DNA of 64,000 bases from contig JACKBJ010000001.1 of the NCBI GenBank assembly GCA_020634625.1, positions 248,001 to 312,000 on the forward strand. Reading direction: 5' to 3'. Positions 16,993 to 26,233 of this stretch are shown here, piece by piece; the stretch's first letter is position 1, and each line of letters begins with the position of its first letter. The notes below the pieces were generated by a model, which saw only the letters and a list, made by a program, of their open reading frames with translations, made no database searches and was not told the origin of the DNA. Both the position numbers and the translations under genes were made by a program. Source of the stretch: Caldilineae bacterium (lineage in GTDB: Bacteria; Chloroflexota; Anaerolineae; Epilineales; Epilineaceae).

Positions 16993-18794
16993 ACCAGCCC
17001 GTGCCGTCCAAGCCACCGACGTCACGAAGCAGGGCCGGGCGCTGGATCCTGCTCGCGATCGCCGCGTTGCTGGTGTCGATCCCGGCACTCTACCGGATCG
17101 GCTATGGCGACGCGATCTATCCGGGCGTTCGCGTGGCCGGGATCGACCTGGGGGGCCTCAACGCGCCGGCCGCGGTCGACCGTCTGCGCGAGGCGGGCTT
17201 CGACCCCGATGCCGCCGTCTCGCTGGGCGTCGACGACATGAGCTGGCAGCTCGAGCCGGGCGAGAGCGGCCTCGCCTTCGACATCAATGCGACCGCCACG
17301 GCCGCCTGGCAGGTCGGTCGCGGCCGAGGCCCATCGGCGCTGATCGACATGCTGGCGGCGCGCCTGGTCGGGCGCGACCTGCGGCCGATCGTCCGCTTCG
17401 ACGAGGCCCAGGCGATGCGCGCTCTGGCGGAGCTGGCCGACGCCTTCGACCGCGAGGCGGTCAACGCACACGTCCGGCTCGAGGGCACGCTGGTCCAACC
17501 CGCACCGGCCGTCACCGGTCGCTTCTTGAACATGCGCGCGGCGCGTGACACCCTCGAAGCCGCGGCGCGGGCCGGCGCCTGGCCGATCCGCGACCTCCCG
17601 CTGGACTTCAGCCGCGTCGAGCCGGAGGTGACCGATGCCAGCGAGGCCATCGCGACCGCCCAGAGCCTCCTCGCCCAGCCCTTGACCCTGCGCGCCGAAG
17701 GCGAGACCTGGACCCTGGCACCCGAGATGCTCGCGCCGATGCTCACCACGACCGATGTCGACGGCGCGGTCCAGCTCGACCTCGATCGGAGCCGCTTCAA
17801 CGCCTGGCTGCAGCCGATCACCGAGACCATCTCGCGCACCGCCGCCCTGCCTCGATTCCGCTTCGACCCCGAGGCCGGCAACCTGACCCTTCTCGAGAGC
17901 GGCGTCGACGGACGGAGGCTCAACCTCGAGGCGACCGCCGAACGCGTGCTCGAGGCCGGTCGCTTGGGATCGCGGCTGGTGCGCATGGCGCTGGAGATCG
18001 AACCGCCGGCCGTGGCCGATACCGTCACCGCCGCCGAGCTGGGCATCCGCGAGGTGGTCGGCGAGTCGACCAGCCGCTACGCGGGCTCGGCGCCGGGCCG
18101 CGTCCACAACGTCGCCCTGGCGACCTCGAAGTACGACGGCCTGCTGATCCCCCCGGATGCGGTGTTCTCGTTCAACGAGCATCTGGGCGACGTCTCGGAA
18201 GAGGAAGGCTACGAGAAGACGCTGATCATCCTGGACGGCGCCACCGCCGACGGCGTCGGTGGCGGCGTCTGCCAGGTCTCGACCACGCTGTTCCGCGCTG
18301 CCTTCTGGGCCGGGTTGCCGATCGTCGAGCGGCATGCCCATGGCTATCGCGTGGGCTACTACGAGCAGGGCGAGCCGCCCGGCTTCGACGCCACCATCTA
18401 CAGTCCGATCGTCGACCTGAAGCTGCGCAACGATACCGGCGCCTGGCTGCTGATCGATGCCAGCACCAATCAGCCAGCGCGAACGGCCCGCTTCATCCTC
18501 TACGGCAGCCGGCCCGACCGCGAGGTCGAGCTGGCCGAAGTCGTCCGTAGCAAGCCGGTGCCGCCGCCCGCTCCCCGGATCGAGATCGATCCCGAGCTGG
18601 CGCCCGGCACCTCGGAGGTGGTCGAGCTCGCACGGGATGGGCTTTCGGTCAGCTTGACCCGCGTCATCCGCGAGGCGGGCGAGGAACGTCGCGATGTGTT
18701 CCACTCGACCTACCGTCCGACCGGTCAGCTGACGGCCGTCGGGCCGAGCCTCGAAGCCTCGAGCGGCTCGGATCTCGACACCGGCAGCCCCTAG
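16989..18794 (+). CDS. VanW-family cell-wall protein with YoaR-type peptidoglycan-binding domains
   Basis: The 601-residue protein starts in an ATGA overlap with hisS. It has one N-terminal membrane segment (WILLAIAALLVSIPALY, about 19-35) with the rest outside. GVRVAGIDLGGLNAPAA and two Ala-rich repeats (about 50-185 and 190-330) are the putative peptidoglycan-binding 4 / YoaR domains. The VanW domain (about 350-490) has SSRYAGSAPGRVHN-type entry, FSFNEHLGD, GGGVCQVSTTLFRAAFWAGL and ERHAHGYRVGYYEQG. VanW proteins occur in envelope and glycopeptide-response loci, but their reaction is not settled. It shares its N-terminal repeat type with the L,D-transpeptidase at 61654, which supports a wall role here. 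Confidence 0.87.
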   Translation: MNQPVPSKPPTSRSRAGRWILLAIAALLVSIPALYRIGYGDAIYPGVRVAGIDLGGLNAPAAVDRLREAGFDPDAAVSLGVDDMSWQLEPGESGLAFDINATATAAWQVGRGRGPSALIDMLAARLVGRDLRPIVRFDEAQAMRALAELADAFDREAVNAHVRLEGTLVQPAPAVTGRFLNMRAARDTLEAAARAGAWPIRDLPLDFSRVEPEVTDASEAIATAQSLLAQPLTLRAEGETWTLAPEMLAPMLTTTDVDGAVQLDLDRSRFNAWLQPITETISRTAALPRFRFDPEAGNLTLLESGVDGRRLNLEATAERVLEAGRLGSRLVRMALEIEPPAVADTVTAAELGIREVVGESTSRYAGSAPGRVHNVALATSKYDGLLIPPDAVFSFNEHLGDVSEEEGYEKTLIILDGATADGVGGGVCQVSTTLFRAAFWAGLPIVERHAHGYRVGYYEQGEPPGFDATIYSPIVDLKLRNDTGAWLLIDASTNQPARTARFILYGSRPDREVELAEVVRSKPVPPPAPRIEIDPELAPGTSEVVELARDGLSVSLTRVIREAGEERRDVFHSTYRPTGQLTAVGPSLEASSGSDLDTGSP

Positions 18795-18817
18795 GCACCG
18801 GTCCGGGAGACCCAGCC

Positions 18818-19855
18818 TTGACCGAGGCGAGCGGCGTCGCCGCCAGACGCCGTTCGAGCGTAGAGCCGGCGATGGTCGACCCGCTCTGGCAACGCGAGGC
18901 TCTGGGCCATCAGCGGTCCTTGCGGGTCCTCGGTCGCCGGCTCGAGCTGCGATCGACCGAGGCCGAGGGACTGGCGCTGGCCAGCGCACGCTTCGGACGC
19001 TTCGAAAGCCTCGCCGTCGGCAGCGCGGCGATACACATGGACCTCGTGCTGCCGCCCGGCGGATGGACGGCGGAGGACGCATCGGCAGCGGCAGCGCAGC
19101 CGGCCGACGGCGCCTGCCTGACACGGCACCGCGAGCGGGAGAGCCGCTACGTCGCCAGCGCGGGCCCGAGCCTGGTGCTGGCCGACCTGGAGCGACGCGA
19201 GATCTGCGCATTCGTCGAGCCCTCGACGCCGCAGACGCTCGTGGGCGAGGTCATCCTGGCATCGCCGGTGTGGCGATGCCTGGCTTGGGAGGGACTGGTC
19301 GCGCTGCACGCGGCCACGATCCGTCTCCGGGGTCGAACGCTGGTGCTGATCGGCGGATCCGGTGCCGGCAAGTCCACTCTTGCGCTGGCGGCTGCGCTGG
19401 CCGGCGCCCAGGTGCTGTGCGAAGAGGTCACCTGGCTGGACGCTGCGGTCGGCGAGCCGGTGTTGCGTGGCGAGCCCTGGCATGTCGGCATCGATGCAAG
19501 GCGCATCGATCGGCATTTCGAGCGATTCCGCCTGGGCACGATGCGGCCAGATGCGAGCCCGGAGAAGACCGTGATCGAGCTCGCGTCGCTCGCGCCCGAT
19601 GCCGGCATCGAAGTGTGTCCGATCGGCCCGATCGTGTTCTTGGACCGGCAGTCGCGTGACGGGCCGGCCGACCTGGTACCCCTGCCCGTCGCCGTAGCCC
19701 GGCATCGTTTCGAGTCCGGTCTCGGCGCCGGCGAACGCAGCCAGCGCGCTTCGCGCCTGTCAGCGGCCTTCGATCGCTTGGCGCAGCAGGGCGCGCACCG
19801 GCTCCGCTTCCGGAACCCGTCCGAGGCGTTGGACCTGCTCGAGCGGCTGACCTGA
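18818..19855 (+). CDS. HPr kinase-like P-loop protein
   Basis: I take the TTG at 18818, eight bases after GGGAGA, as start (345 residues); an in-frame ATG at 18872 is possible but has a poorer site. The C-terminal half is a HprK-type P-loop domain: ALHAATIRLRGRTLVLIGGS then the Walker A GGSGAGKST (179-187), with VLCEEVTWLD after it in the position of the acidic strand. The N-terminal half has no recognised domain. Such HprK-related kinases usually phosphorylate a small protein or metabolite and often sit in peptide-modification or PqqD-linked clusters; no such partner is here. It follows the VanW gene by 23 bases and may be cotranscribed. Substrate unknown. Confidence 0.65.
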   Translation: MTEASGVAARRRSSVEPAMVDPLWQREALGHQRSLRVLGRRLELRSTEAEGLALASARFGRFESLAVGSAAIHMDLVLPPGGWTAEDASAAAAQPADGACLTRHRERESRYVASAGPSLVLADLERREICAFVEPSTPQTLVGEVILASPVWRCLAWEGLVALHAATIRLRGRTLVLIGGSGAGKSTLALAAALAGAQVLCEEVTWLDAAVGEPVLRGEPWHVGIDARRIDRHFERFRLGTMRPDASPEKTVIELASLAPDAGIEVCPIGPIVFLDRQSRDGPADLVPLPVAVARHRFESGLGAGERSQRASRLSAAFDRLAQQGAHRLRFRNPSEALDLLERLT

Positions 19856-19885
19856 CCTTCGCAGGACCTGCATGGGAGAGCCAAG

Positions 19886-20689
19886 ATGGATCGCTATCGA
19901 ATCAAGCCGGGCAGCCAGGTCGACCTGAGCCGTCACGATCCGGACGACCGCAGCGCCTTCGATGGCGACAAAGCGGCGGGCAAGGCCGAGACGGCCGCGC
20001 TCAACGGCCGGCTGGAAGCGCTGCAGGAGCTCCTGTATGCCGAGGGGCGGCACAAGGTCCTGGTCGTGCTGCAGGCGATGGACGCGGGCGGCAAGGACGG
20101 GACCATCCGCAGCGTGTTCGAGGGCGTCAACCCGCAGGGCGTCAAGGTCGCCAGCTTCAAGCGGCCGACACCGCCCGAGCAGGCCCACGACTACCTCTGG
20201 CGCGTCCATGGCCAGACGCCCGGCAGCGGCGAGATCGTCATCTTCAACCGCAGCCACTACGAGGACGTGCTGGTGGTACGCGTGCACGAGCTCGTGCCGG
20301 AGTCGCGCTGGCGCAAGCGGTTCGCGCACATCCGCGCGTTCGAATCGATGCTCGGCGACGAGGGCACGCGGATCGTCAAGTTCTTTCTGCACGTCTCCAA
20401 GGACGAGCAGCGCGAGCGCCTTCAAGAACGGATCGACGATCCGAGGAAGCGCTGGAAGGCCAACCCGGCCGACCTGGAAGAACGCAAGCGCTGGGACGAC
20501 TACCAGGCCGCCTACGAGGAGGCGCTGGCCGAGACGAGCACGGAACAGGCACCCTGGTACGTGATCCCAGCCAACGCCAACTGGTATCGCAACCTCGTCA
20601 TCAGCCGGATCCTGGTCGACTTGCTCGAAGGGCTGTCCATGCGCTACCCGGAGCCGGCCGAAGGGATCCCCGACATGCGGGTCGTCTGA
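19886..20689 (+). CDS. ppk2: polyphosphate kinase 2 (polyphosphate:nucleotide phosphotransferase)
   Basis: The 267-residue cytoplasmic enzyme transfers phosphate between polyphosphate and nucleotides. The Walker A region QAMDAGGKDGTI (63-74), the Walker B region FNRSHYEDVLVVRVHEL and the Arg/Lys-rich lid DDPRKRWKANP are all present. It is a single-domain PPK2. Class (AMP, ADP or both as acceptor) cannot be fixed from sequence alone, although the lid with KRWK and the short N-terminus fit class I/III enzymes that use polyphosphate to make ADP or ATP. It lies 30 bases after the HprK-like gene, in the same direction. Confidence 0.9.
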   Translation: MDRYRIKPGSQVDLSRHDPDDRSAFDGDKAAGKAETAALNGRLEALQELLYAEGRHKVLVVLQAMDAGGKDGTIRSVFEGVNPQGVKVASFKRPTPPEQAHDYLWRVHGQTPGSGEIVIFNRSHYEDVLVVRVHELVPESRWRKRFAHIRAFESMLGDEGTRIVKFFLHVSKDEQRERLQERIDDPRKRWKANPADLEERKRWDDYQAAYEEALAETSTEQAPWYVIPANANWYRNLVISRILVDLLEGLSMRYPEPAEGIPDMRVV

Positions 20690-20770
20690 CCTCGGGCAAC
20701 GCAGGATCGCGGACGGCCGGAATGGACGTCCCGACGAACGAACGGGCGGCCGGGACGGACTGTCGCGGCG

Positions 20771-21436
20771 TCAAGGGATGGCGGCGGGCGTGCTCGCGGC
20801 GGGATCGTAGCCGGCGTGCAGGACCAGCCGCTTGTCGTAGCTGCCGGCCCTCTTGTCCCAGACGCCGTCGCAGGTGATCAGGCTCAGGCCGGGCACCGCC
20901 GAGGGACCGAAGACGTCCTCCCAGACGGCCGCGTCCACCGCGTCGGCATCGAGCAGGCGGCTGTCCTCGACCCGAAAGGCATAGCGTTCCCCGCCCGGGT
21001 AATCCACGTAGACCGGGTCGCCCGGCGCCAGCTCCCGGAGACGGTAGAAGACGGCTGCCGCGCCCCGGTCATCGTCGAAGTGGCCCGAGATGATGGCGTT
21101 GCCCGGCTCGCCCGGACGGAAGCCGGCATCGTACCAACCGGCGTTTCCCCAGGCATTCGGCACGTCGATCGCCTGATCCGGCGTCAGACCAAGCCGCTCG
21201 AGCGGGGCGTCGATGTCGACGGCCGGAATCGCGATTCGGGCCGGAGCGCCAAGCCCTGCCCAGGGATCCGGCGTCGCCGTCGGCGCGCTCGTCGCGCTGA
21301 CCGGAGCTTCGTCCACGGTCGAGGCCGGGTCCACGCGATCGGCTCGGCAGGCGGCGATCGAGGCGCCGGCCGCCAGGGCCGTCAAGGCTGCGATCGCGGC
21401 CAACGCGCCTGGCGCCCAGCCAGGTCTCGAGGTCAT
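20771..21436 (-). CDS. class F sortase, predicted lipoprotein
   Basis: The 221-residue product has the full sortase triad: His119 in ISGHFDD, Cys189 in LSLITCDG and Arg203 in DKRLVL. The sequence between them fits class F. Residues 11-30 are a hydrophobic export signal ending in SIAAC, a plausible lipobox that would make Cys30 the lipidated residue and fix the enzyme outside the membrane. A Thr/Pro spacer (31-62) separates it from the domain. Sortases cut a C-terminal signal and join the protein to an amine on the wall; no LPxTG motif was seen in this window, but eight exoproteins share a YLP-type motif. Start at 21436 follows AAAGGA by six bases. It is convergent with ppk2 and divergent from the M28 peptidase gene. 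Confidence 0.85.
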   Translation of the reverse strand: MTSRPGWAPGALAAIAALTALAAGASIAACRADRVDPASTVDEAPVSATSAPTATPDPWAGLGAPARIAIPAVDIDAPLERLGLTPDQAIDVPNAWGNAGWYDAGFRPGEPGNAIISGHFDDDRGAAAVFYRLRELAPGDPVYVDYPGGERYAFRVEDSRLLDADAVDAAVWEDVFGPSAVPGLSLITCDGVWDKRAGSYDKRLVLHAGYDPAASTPAAIP

Positions 21437-21668
21437 GGTCTGTCCTTTGGCCAGTGGCCATCGCGCGTCCGTTCATAGGATACCGCCTGCCGGTGATCGG
21501 AGACAAGCAGCTGCCCTTCGATCGGCCCCGCCGCCCGTCGTCTTGTCGCCGCTCGAGCCATCGGATAGCATTGCGAGATGGCGGCCGTGCCCGCACCTGG
21601 ACCGCGGGCGGTAAGCCATGCCTTCGTGCCCGGCACACCCGCCTGGCAGGCCCCACGAGGAGCCGTCG

Positions 21669-23243
21669 ATGCCCGCTTCGAAGCCGCTTCCGTCGCCCGA
21701 TGGCCAGGCTATCGACCCACCCGCGGGCCGATCGCGTCGATCGTCGGACGATCGGGCGCCCGCGAAGCCCACCGACGGGGCCTTGGAGGCCGGATTCGTC
21801 CCCTTCGGCGCCGGCGACCACACCCGGGCCACGGCGATCGTCGACGACGCGGTCATCGACCGTCTGATCGCCGAGTGCCTTTCCCGACCGCGGGCCTGGG
21901 CGGCCCTCGGTGAGCTCTGCGATGGGCTCGGCGGTCGTGTCAGCGGCACGGCCTCGGGTGCAGCCGGCGAGGAGTGGGGCCTGGGTCGATTTCGCGAGTG
22001 GGGCTTCGATTCGGCGGACTTCGAGCCCTTGCGCGTGCCCGTGTGGGAGCGCGGAGCACTGCGGGCCGAGGTGATCGTGCCGGCCGCCTGGAGCCTGACC
22101 GCGGTGGCACACGGCTTCGCGCCGATCGCGGTCGATCTGCAGGCCGAGCTGGTCGACCTGGGCTTCGCGGAGGCGGAGGACTTTGTGCGCGTTGGAGCCG
22201 GCGTCCAGGGACGTCTGGTGCTCTGCGACGAAGGCGTCCGGCCCGGCCGACGCGCGCTGCACCGCAGCGAGAAGCTGGGACTGGCCGCCGCCCATGGCGC
22301 CGCGGGTCTGTTGATCCTCAGCTCGGCCGCAGGCGGCCTGGCGCGCACGGGCGTGTGCCACGCCGATCTGGCGCCCATCCCGAGCCTGGGCATCTCGCGC
22401 GAGGACGGGCTGCGATTGCGTCGCCTGGCGGCCGCTCCGAATGCGATTCCGCCGACACTCCGAATCCACATGCGCAACCGCTATGGCAGCGGCCAGGCGC
22501 GCAACGTGCTCGCCGAGCTCCCAGGCCGTGATCCCGACGCCGGGCTGGTGCTGGCCGGCGCGCACCTGGACAGCTGGGACCTGGCCCAGGGCGCCACGGA
22601 CAACGGGCTCGGAGCGGCGATCGTGCTGGAGATGGCGCGCGCCCTGGCCGCGCTGCCGGCGTCGCTGCGACCCAGACGACGCATGCGCTTCGCGCTCTGG
22701 GCGGCCGAGGAGACCGGGCTCCGGGGCTCCAAGGCCTACGTCGCGGCCCATGCCGGCGAGCTGGGCCACCATGCGGCCGTGATGAACTTCGACATGACCG
22801 GCGATCCCTACGGCTATTGGGCGCCCGGGCGGGCGGACGCCACGACCCTGCTCGTCTGGCTCGCGCACCGCCTGGCGCCGCTCGGCATGCGCCAGGACCT
22901 GCGACACGAAGCCGGACTGCACAGCGACCACCAGCCCTTCATGCTGGCCGGCGTGCCCGTCGTCGCCTTGCTCGGCGAGCTGGGCGAGCAGGGCGGGCGC
23001 TACTACCACAGCGTAGGCGACACTTTCGAGAAGGTCTCGCTGCCCGCGCTGTGTCGGGCTGCCGCGGTCGGCGCGATCACCCTCTGGGCGCTGGCGGACG
23101 CGGACGACGCGCTCGCCCTGCCCCACTTCGGCGCCGCCGAGGTGCGCGGGATGATCGATGCAGCGGACCTGACCGAGGCCTTGCGCGCCGAAGGGTACGA
23201 CGGACCACCGATGCAGATCGATCCGACGGGGGTGTCCCGATGA
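21669..23243 (+). CDS. M28-family zinc aminopeptidase with PA domain
   Basis: I start at the ATG at 21669 because AGGAG lies seven bases upstream; the frame is open a further 17 codons. The 524 residues contain an inserted PA-like domain (about 150-270, around GRLVLCDEGV and HGAAGLLILSS) and the M28 core. Zinc ligands are visible in order: GAHLDSWD, QGATDNGLGAA, AAEETGLRGS with the catalytic Glu, NFDMTGDP and SDHQPF. No signal peptide is evident. Family members release N-terminal amino acids or act as glutamate carboxypeptidases. The last codons overlap the start of the next gene (ATGA), so it is coupled to a secreted propeller protein. Confidence 0.85.
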   Translation: MPASKPLPSPDGQAIDPPAGRSRRSSDDRAPAKPTDGALEAGFVPFGAGDHTRATAIVDDAVIDRLIAECLSRPRAWAALGELCDGLGGRVSGTASGAAGEEWGLGRFREWGFDSADFEPLRVPVWERGALRAEVIVPAAWSLTAVAHGFAPIAVDLQAELVDLGFAEAEDFVRVGAGVQGRLVLCDEGVRPGRRALHRSEKLGLAAAHGAAGLLILSSAAGGLARTGVCHADLAPIPSLGISREDGLRLRRLAAAPNAIPPTLRIHMRNRYGSGQARNVLAELPGRDPDAGLVLAGAHLDSWDLAQGATDNGLGAAIVLEMARALAALPASLRPRRRMRFALWAAEETGLRGSKAYVAAHAGELGHHAAVMNFDMTGDPYGYWAPGRADATTLLVWLAHRLAPLGMRQDLRHEAGLHSDHQPFMLAGVPVVALLGELGEQGGRYYHSVGDTFEKVSLPALCRAAAVGAITLWALADADDALALPHFGAAEVRGMIDAADLTEALRAEGYDGPPMQIDPTGVSR

Positions 23244-25363
23244 GCGCGGGCCTTCGAGTCCGGCGCCGGCTAGGCCGTCTGGGCCTGGTGCCCATCCTGA
23301 TCGCTGGCGCCCTGGGGTTGAGCAACGGGCTCGGAGCGACGCCGAGCCTGAGGGCCGAGGCCGGGCGTCTGGATCCCGTCAGCCAGCTGGGCGGACCCAC
23401 CAACGCGGTCGACTGGCAGGATGGCCGCGTCTACACCAGCGTCGGGCCGCGGGTGCTCATGCTCGACGGATGCGATCCGGCCTGGCCGATCGAGCTCGCG
23501 CAGAGCCGCCCCTTGGGCGGCGTCGTGCAGCATCTCGCAGTGCGCGACGGTCTGGTCTACGTTGCGGCGGGCCGGGGCGGCCTGGTGGTGTTGGACGCGC
23601 GCGCCGATCTGCGCCAGATCGGCCAGCTGGCCCTCGAGGGCGTGGCGGCCAAGGTGGTGCTCCAGGATCGTTACGCCTACGTCGCGGCCGGAGCGGCCGG
23701 CATGTCGGTGATCGACGTCCAGGATCCGGCAGGGCCACGGCTGATCGGGCGCTTCGTCGATGCGCGCGGCGACGCCGTGATCGCGACCGATCTCGCCATC
23801 GCCGGCAGCTTCGCCTATGTCGTCTCGCGCAACCTCATGCAGGTCGACCTTCGCGACCCGGCCAAGCCCGAGCTCGCGCGCAAGATCGAGGACTGGGCCG
23901 ACGCCGTCGCCACCGAGGGCGACCGGCTCTACGTCGCCACCTCCGAGCAACGCGCGGGCGGCGAGCGCTTCGGCCACCTCCGGGTCTACGACCTGAGCGT
24001 GGACCAGCGTCCGCCGCGGCTGTTGGCGAGCGTCGAGGTGGGCGACCGCGCACGCCGACTGGCCGTCGCCGACGGCCTGGCCTTCCACCAAGGCACCTCG
24101 CGCGTGATCGCCTGGCGCTTCAGCGAGCCTCGAGGGCTCGAGCGCCTGGGTGCCGTGGCCAGCCCGGACAGCGTGCTGAACCTGGATCCGGGCGATCGCT
24201 GGCTTTGGCTGGCGGCGGGTCCTTCCGGCCTGCGCGCGGCCCGATTCTATCCCTGGGACCGCATCGAAGGCCAGGCGCTGCGCGAGGTGTGGACCAGCCT
24301 GCCGGCCCCGGAGCGGGTGATCGTCGACGACCGCGATCCCGCTCGCATCTACGTGGCCGACGCGGGGGTCGAAGGGGGCTGGGGCCCCCCACCGCGGATC
24401 CTCGTCCTCACGATTCCAGCCCCGACCGAGGGCTCCGCACCGGGCTCCTCTGGCCCGCCGGACGCACCCCGGATCCTGGGGAGCATCCCGGCCGAGCTGG
24501 ACAAGGGCGGGTTCGCCGTCCATCGAGGCTTCCTGTTCCTCGGCGCGCCCGGTGAGATCCTTCGGGTGATCGACGTGCGGGAGCCCGCCTCGGCCCGCGA
24601 AGTGGCCAGGCTGGCCATGCCCCCGGACCCGGTCTCGGGGCGCCGGGCACCGGTCTGGCGCATCGCGATCGAGGACGATCTGGCCTACCTGGCCAACGAC
24701 GAGTGGGTGCGCGTCCTGGATGTCTCCGACCCGACGGCACCGCGCCAGGTCTCGGCGTGGCGCTCGAGCGGGGGCGCGACCGATCTGGCGGTTCGCGATC
24801 GACGCGCCTATGTCCTGGGGCCGGCCACGGGCATCCGCACCAATCAGCCCAGCCTTCAGATCGTCGACTTCTTCGAGCTGGGTTCGCCGCTGGCCTTCGC
24901 CAGCCTGGGCACGATCGGCTTTCGAGCCGGGATCCAGGCGGAGCCTGGCCAGGTCTTCATCGACGGACTCCAGGTCGTCGACGTCAGCGATCCGGACGCG
25001 CCGGTCGAGACGGCGCTGGTCCAGCTCGATGGGCGCACCCGCGACATCGATCAGGCGGGAGGCTTCGTCTACCTGGCCCGAGCGAAGCCCGACGGCACCG
25101 GCGAAGTGCGCGCATTCGACCTGCGCATGCCGGGTCGCCCCATCGAAACGGCCCGGCTGGACCTGGTCGACGAGGCGCGTGACGTCGCCTTGGGGGCGGA
25201 CCTGGCCTTTGTGGCGGCGCAAGGCTCGGGCCTGGTGATCGCCGCTTCGGGTCTCGACCCGGCGCCGACCCTGCCGATCCCGACGCCGACCGTTCGGACG
25301 CCCCTTCCCCAGCGCGCGTTCCTGCCGATCGTCGCGCGCGGCGGCCTAGGCCGCTGCCCCTAG
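23240..25363 (+). CDS. secreted LVIVD-repeat beta-propeller protein ending in a YLP-type motif
   Basis: The ATG at 23240 overlaps the stop of the peptidase gene. The 707-residue protein has a signal peptide (GRLGLVPILIAGALGL) and then about a dozen repeats of 'V.G..AYVA.G..GL.VIDV.DPA.P..IG', the LVIVD type that folds into beta-propellers on bacterial surfaces. A Pro/Thr segment leads to the end, RAFLPIVARGGLGRCP, a YLP-type motif 15 residues from the terminus followed by a lone Cys. A non-repeat insertion (about 370-440) contains APTEGSAPGSSGPPDAP. Binding partner unknown. The coupling to an aminopeptidase suggests coordinated supply rather than shared chemistry. Confidence 0.8.
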   Translation: MSAGLRVRRRLGRLGLVPILIAGALGLSNGLGATPSLRAEAGRLDPVSQLGGPTNAVDWQDGRVYTSVGPRVLMLDGCDPAWPIELAQSRPLGGVVQHLAVRDGLVYVAAGRGGLVVLDARADLRQIGQLALEGVAAKVVLQDRYAYVAAGAAGMSVIDVQDPAGPRLIGRFVDARGDAVIATDLAIAGSFAYVVSRNLMQVDLRDPAKPELARKIEDWADAVATEGDRLYVATSEQRAGGERFGHLRVYDLSVDQRPPRLLASVEVGDRARRLAVADGLAFHQGTSRVIAWRFSEPRGLERLGAVASPDSVLNLDPGDRWLWLAAGPSGLRAARFYPWDRIEGQALREVWTSLPAPERVIVDDRDPARIYVADAGVEGGWGPPPRILVLTIPAPTEGSAPGSSGPPDAPRILGSIPAELDKGGFAVHRGFLFLGAPGEILRVIDVREPASAREVARLAMPPDPVSGRRAPVWRIAIEDDLAYLANDEWVRVLDVSDPTAPRQVSAWRSSGGATDLAVRDRRAYVLGPATGIRTNQPSLQIVDFFELGSPLAFASLGTIGFRAGIQAEPGQVFIDGLQVVDVSDPDAPVETALVQLDGRTRDIDQAGGFVYLARAKPDGTGEVRAFDLRMPGRPIETARLDLVDEARDVALGADLAFVAAQGSGLVIAASGLDPAPTLPIPTPTVRTPLPQRAFLPIVARGGLGRCP

Positions 25364-25422
25364 GGTCATCCGCCCCTGAAATGATGGGGCAGGCTTCCCT
25401 GTTGCGCGCAGAACGGATTGAC

Positions 25423-25428
25423 TATTCT
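25423..25428 (+). promoter_or_regulatory. weak -10 element upstream of the DoxX gene
   Basis: TATTCT lies 63 bases before the ATG at 25492, with TTGCGC 15 bases upstream as a poorly spaced -35. Local AT content is higher than around it. Confidence 0.25.
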
Positions 25429-25491
25429 AGGTCCATCGAGGAGCACTTCTGTCGCGCGATTGGGCGCAACCCACGTTGGAAGGAGCAGACG

Positions 25492-26070
25492 ATGAGCAAG
25501 GAAGTCACGACGGTCCGAGGGCAGATCATCGACGAGCCGAGCTGGGTCCACTCGCTGTTCAACGACGTGCGCGCCGGCTGGCTTTGGCTGGTGCTGCGAA
25601 TCTGGCTCGGCTGGGAATGGATCCAGGCGGCACAGCACAAGATCACCGAGCCGGGCTGGACCAAGACCGGCGAGTCCATCCGCAGCTACTGGGAGAACGC
25701 CGTCGTGATTCCCGAACAGGGCCGGCCGAGCATCTCCTTCGACTGGTATCGATCCTTCATCCAGGCCCTGCTGGACGCCAACGCCCAGACCTGGTTCGGC
25801 CCGTTGGTGGCCTATGGCGAGCTCCTGGTCGGCATCGGCCTGATCTTGGGCGCCTTCACCGGCATCGCGGCCTTCTTCGGCGCGCTCATGAACTGGAGCT
25901 TCATGATGGCCGGCTCGGCCAGCAGCAACCCGATGCTCTTCCTGATCGCGGTGGGCCTGATCCTGGCGTGGAAGGTCGCGGGCTACTACGGCGCCGACTA
26001 CTTCCTGCTTCGCCGGCTTGGGACGCCGTGGCACCCGGCACTCGCTTCCAAGTCGGGTCGCAAGACCTGA
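25492..26070 (+). CDS. DoxX-family membrane protein
   Basis: The ATG at 25492 follows AAGGAG by eight bases; 192 residues. Four hydrophobic helices are visible: WLWLVLRIWLGWEWIQAA, LVAYGELLVGIGLILGAFTG, IAAFFGALMNWSFMMAG and PMLFLIAVGLILAWKVAGYY. The helices, with the conserved E in GELLVGIGL, fit the DoxX / thiosulfate:quinone oxidoreductase DoxD group. The loop between helix 1 and 2 is long (about 60 residues) and probably outside. Members act in thiol or sulfur redox at the membrane, but most, as here, have no assigned reaction. It stands alone and ends at a strong terminator. Confidence 0.8.
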   Translation: MSKEVTTVRGQIIDEPSWVHSLFNDVRAGWLWLVLRIWLGWEWIQAAQHKITEPGWTKTGESIRSYWENAVVIPEQGRPSISFDWYRSFIQALLDANAQTWFGPLVAYGELLVGIGLILGAFTGIAAFFGALMNWSFMMAGSASSNPMLFLIAVGLILAWKVAGYYGADYFLLRRLGTPWHPALASKSGRKT

Positions 26071-26096
26071 CCTGACGCGACCCGGAACGATCGGAA

Positions 26097-26132
26097 CGAA
26101 GACACGCGGGCCAAGCCCGCGTGTCTTCGTTT
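26097..26132. terminator. strong terminator hairpin after the DoxX gene
   Basis: A perfect 15-bp stem (26097-26111 with 26115-26129) around CAA is followed by TTT. It lies between convergent genes and could end both the DoxX transcript and the leftward regulator operon. Confidence 0.7.
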
Positions 26133-26233
26133 GGCGTAGGGGGCCAAGCTCGCACTCGGAGGTCTGGGTTCCGAGCCGCGCAACACGAGCGCGCGCACCG
26201 AAGCGGCGCTTGGCGCAGCCGACCGTGCCGGCG

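Noticed and set aside
23270..25222. Leftward frame of 650 codons opposite the LVIVD gene
   Set aside because: No recognisable domain, and no ribosome-binding site; shadow of the rightward repeats.
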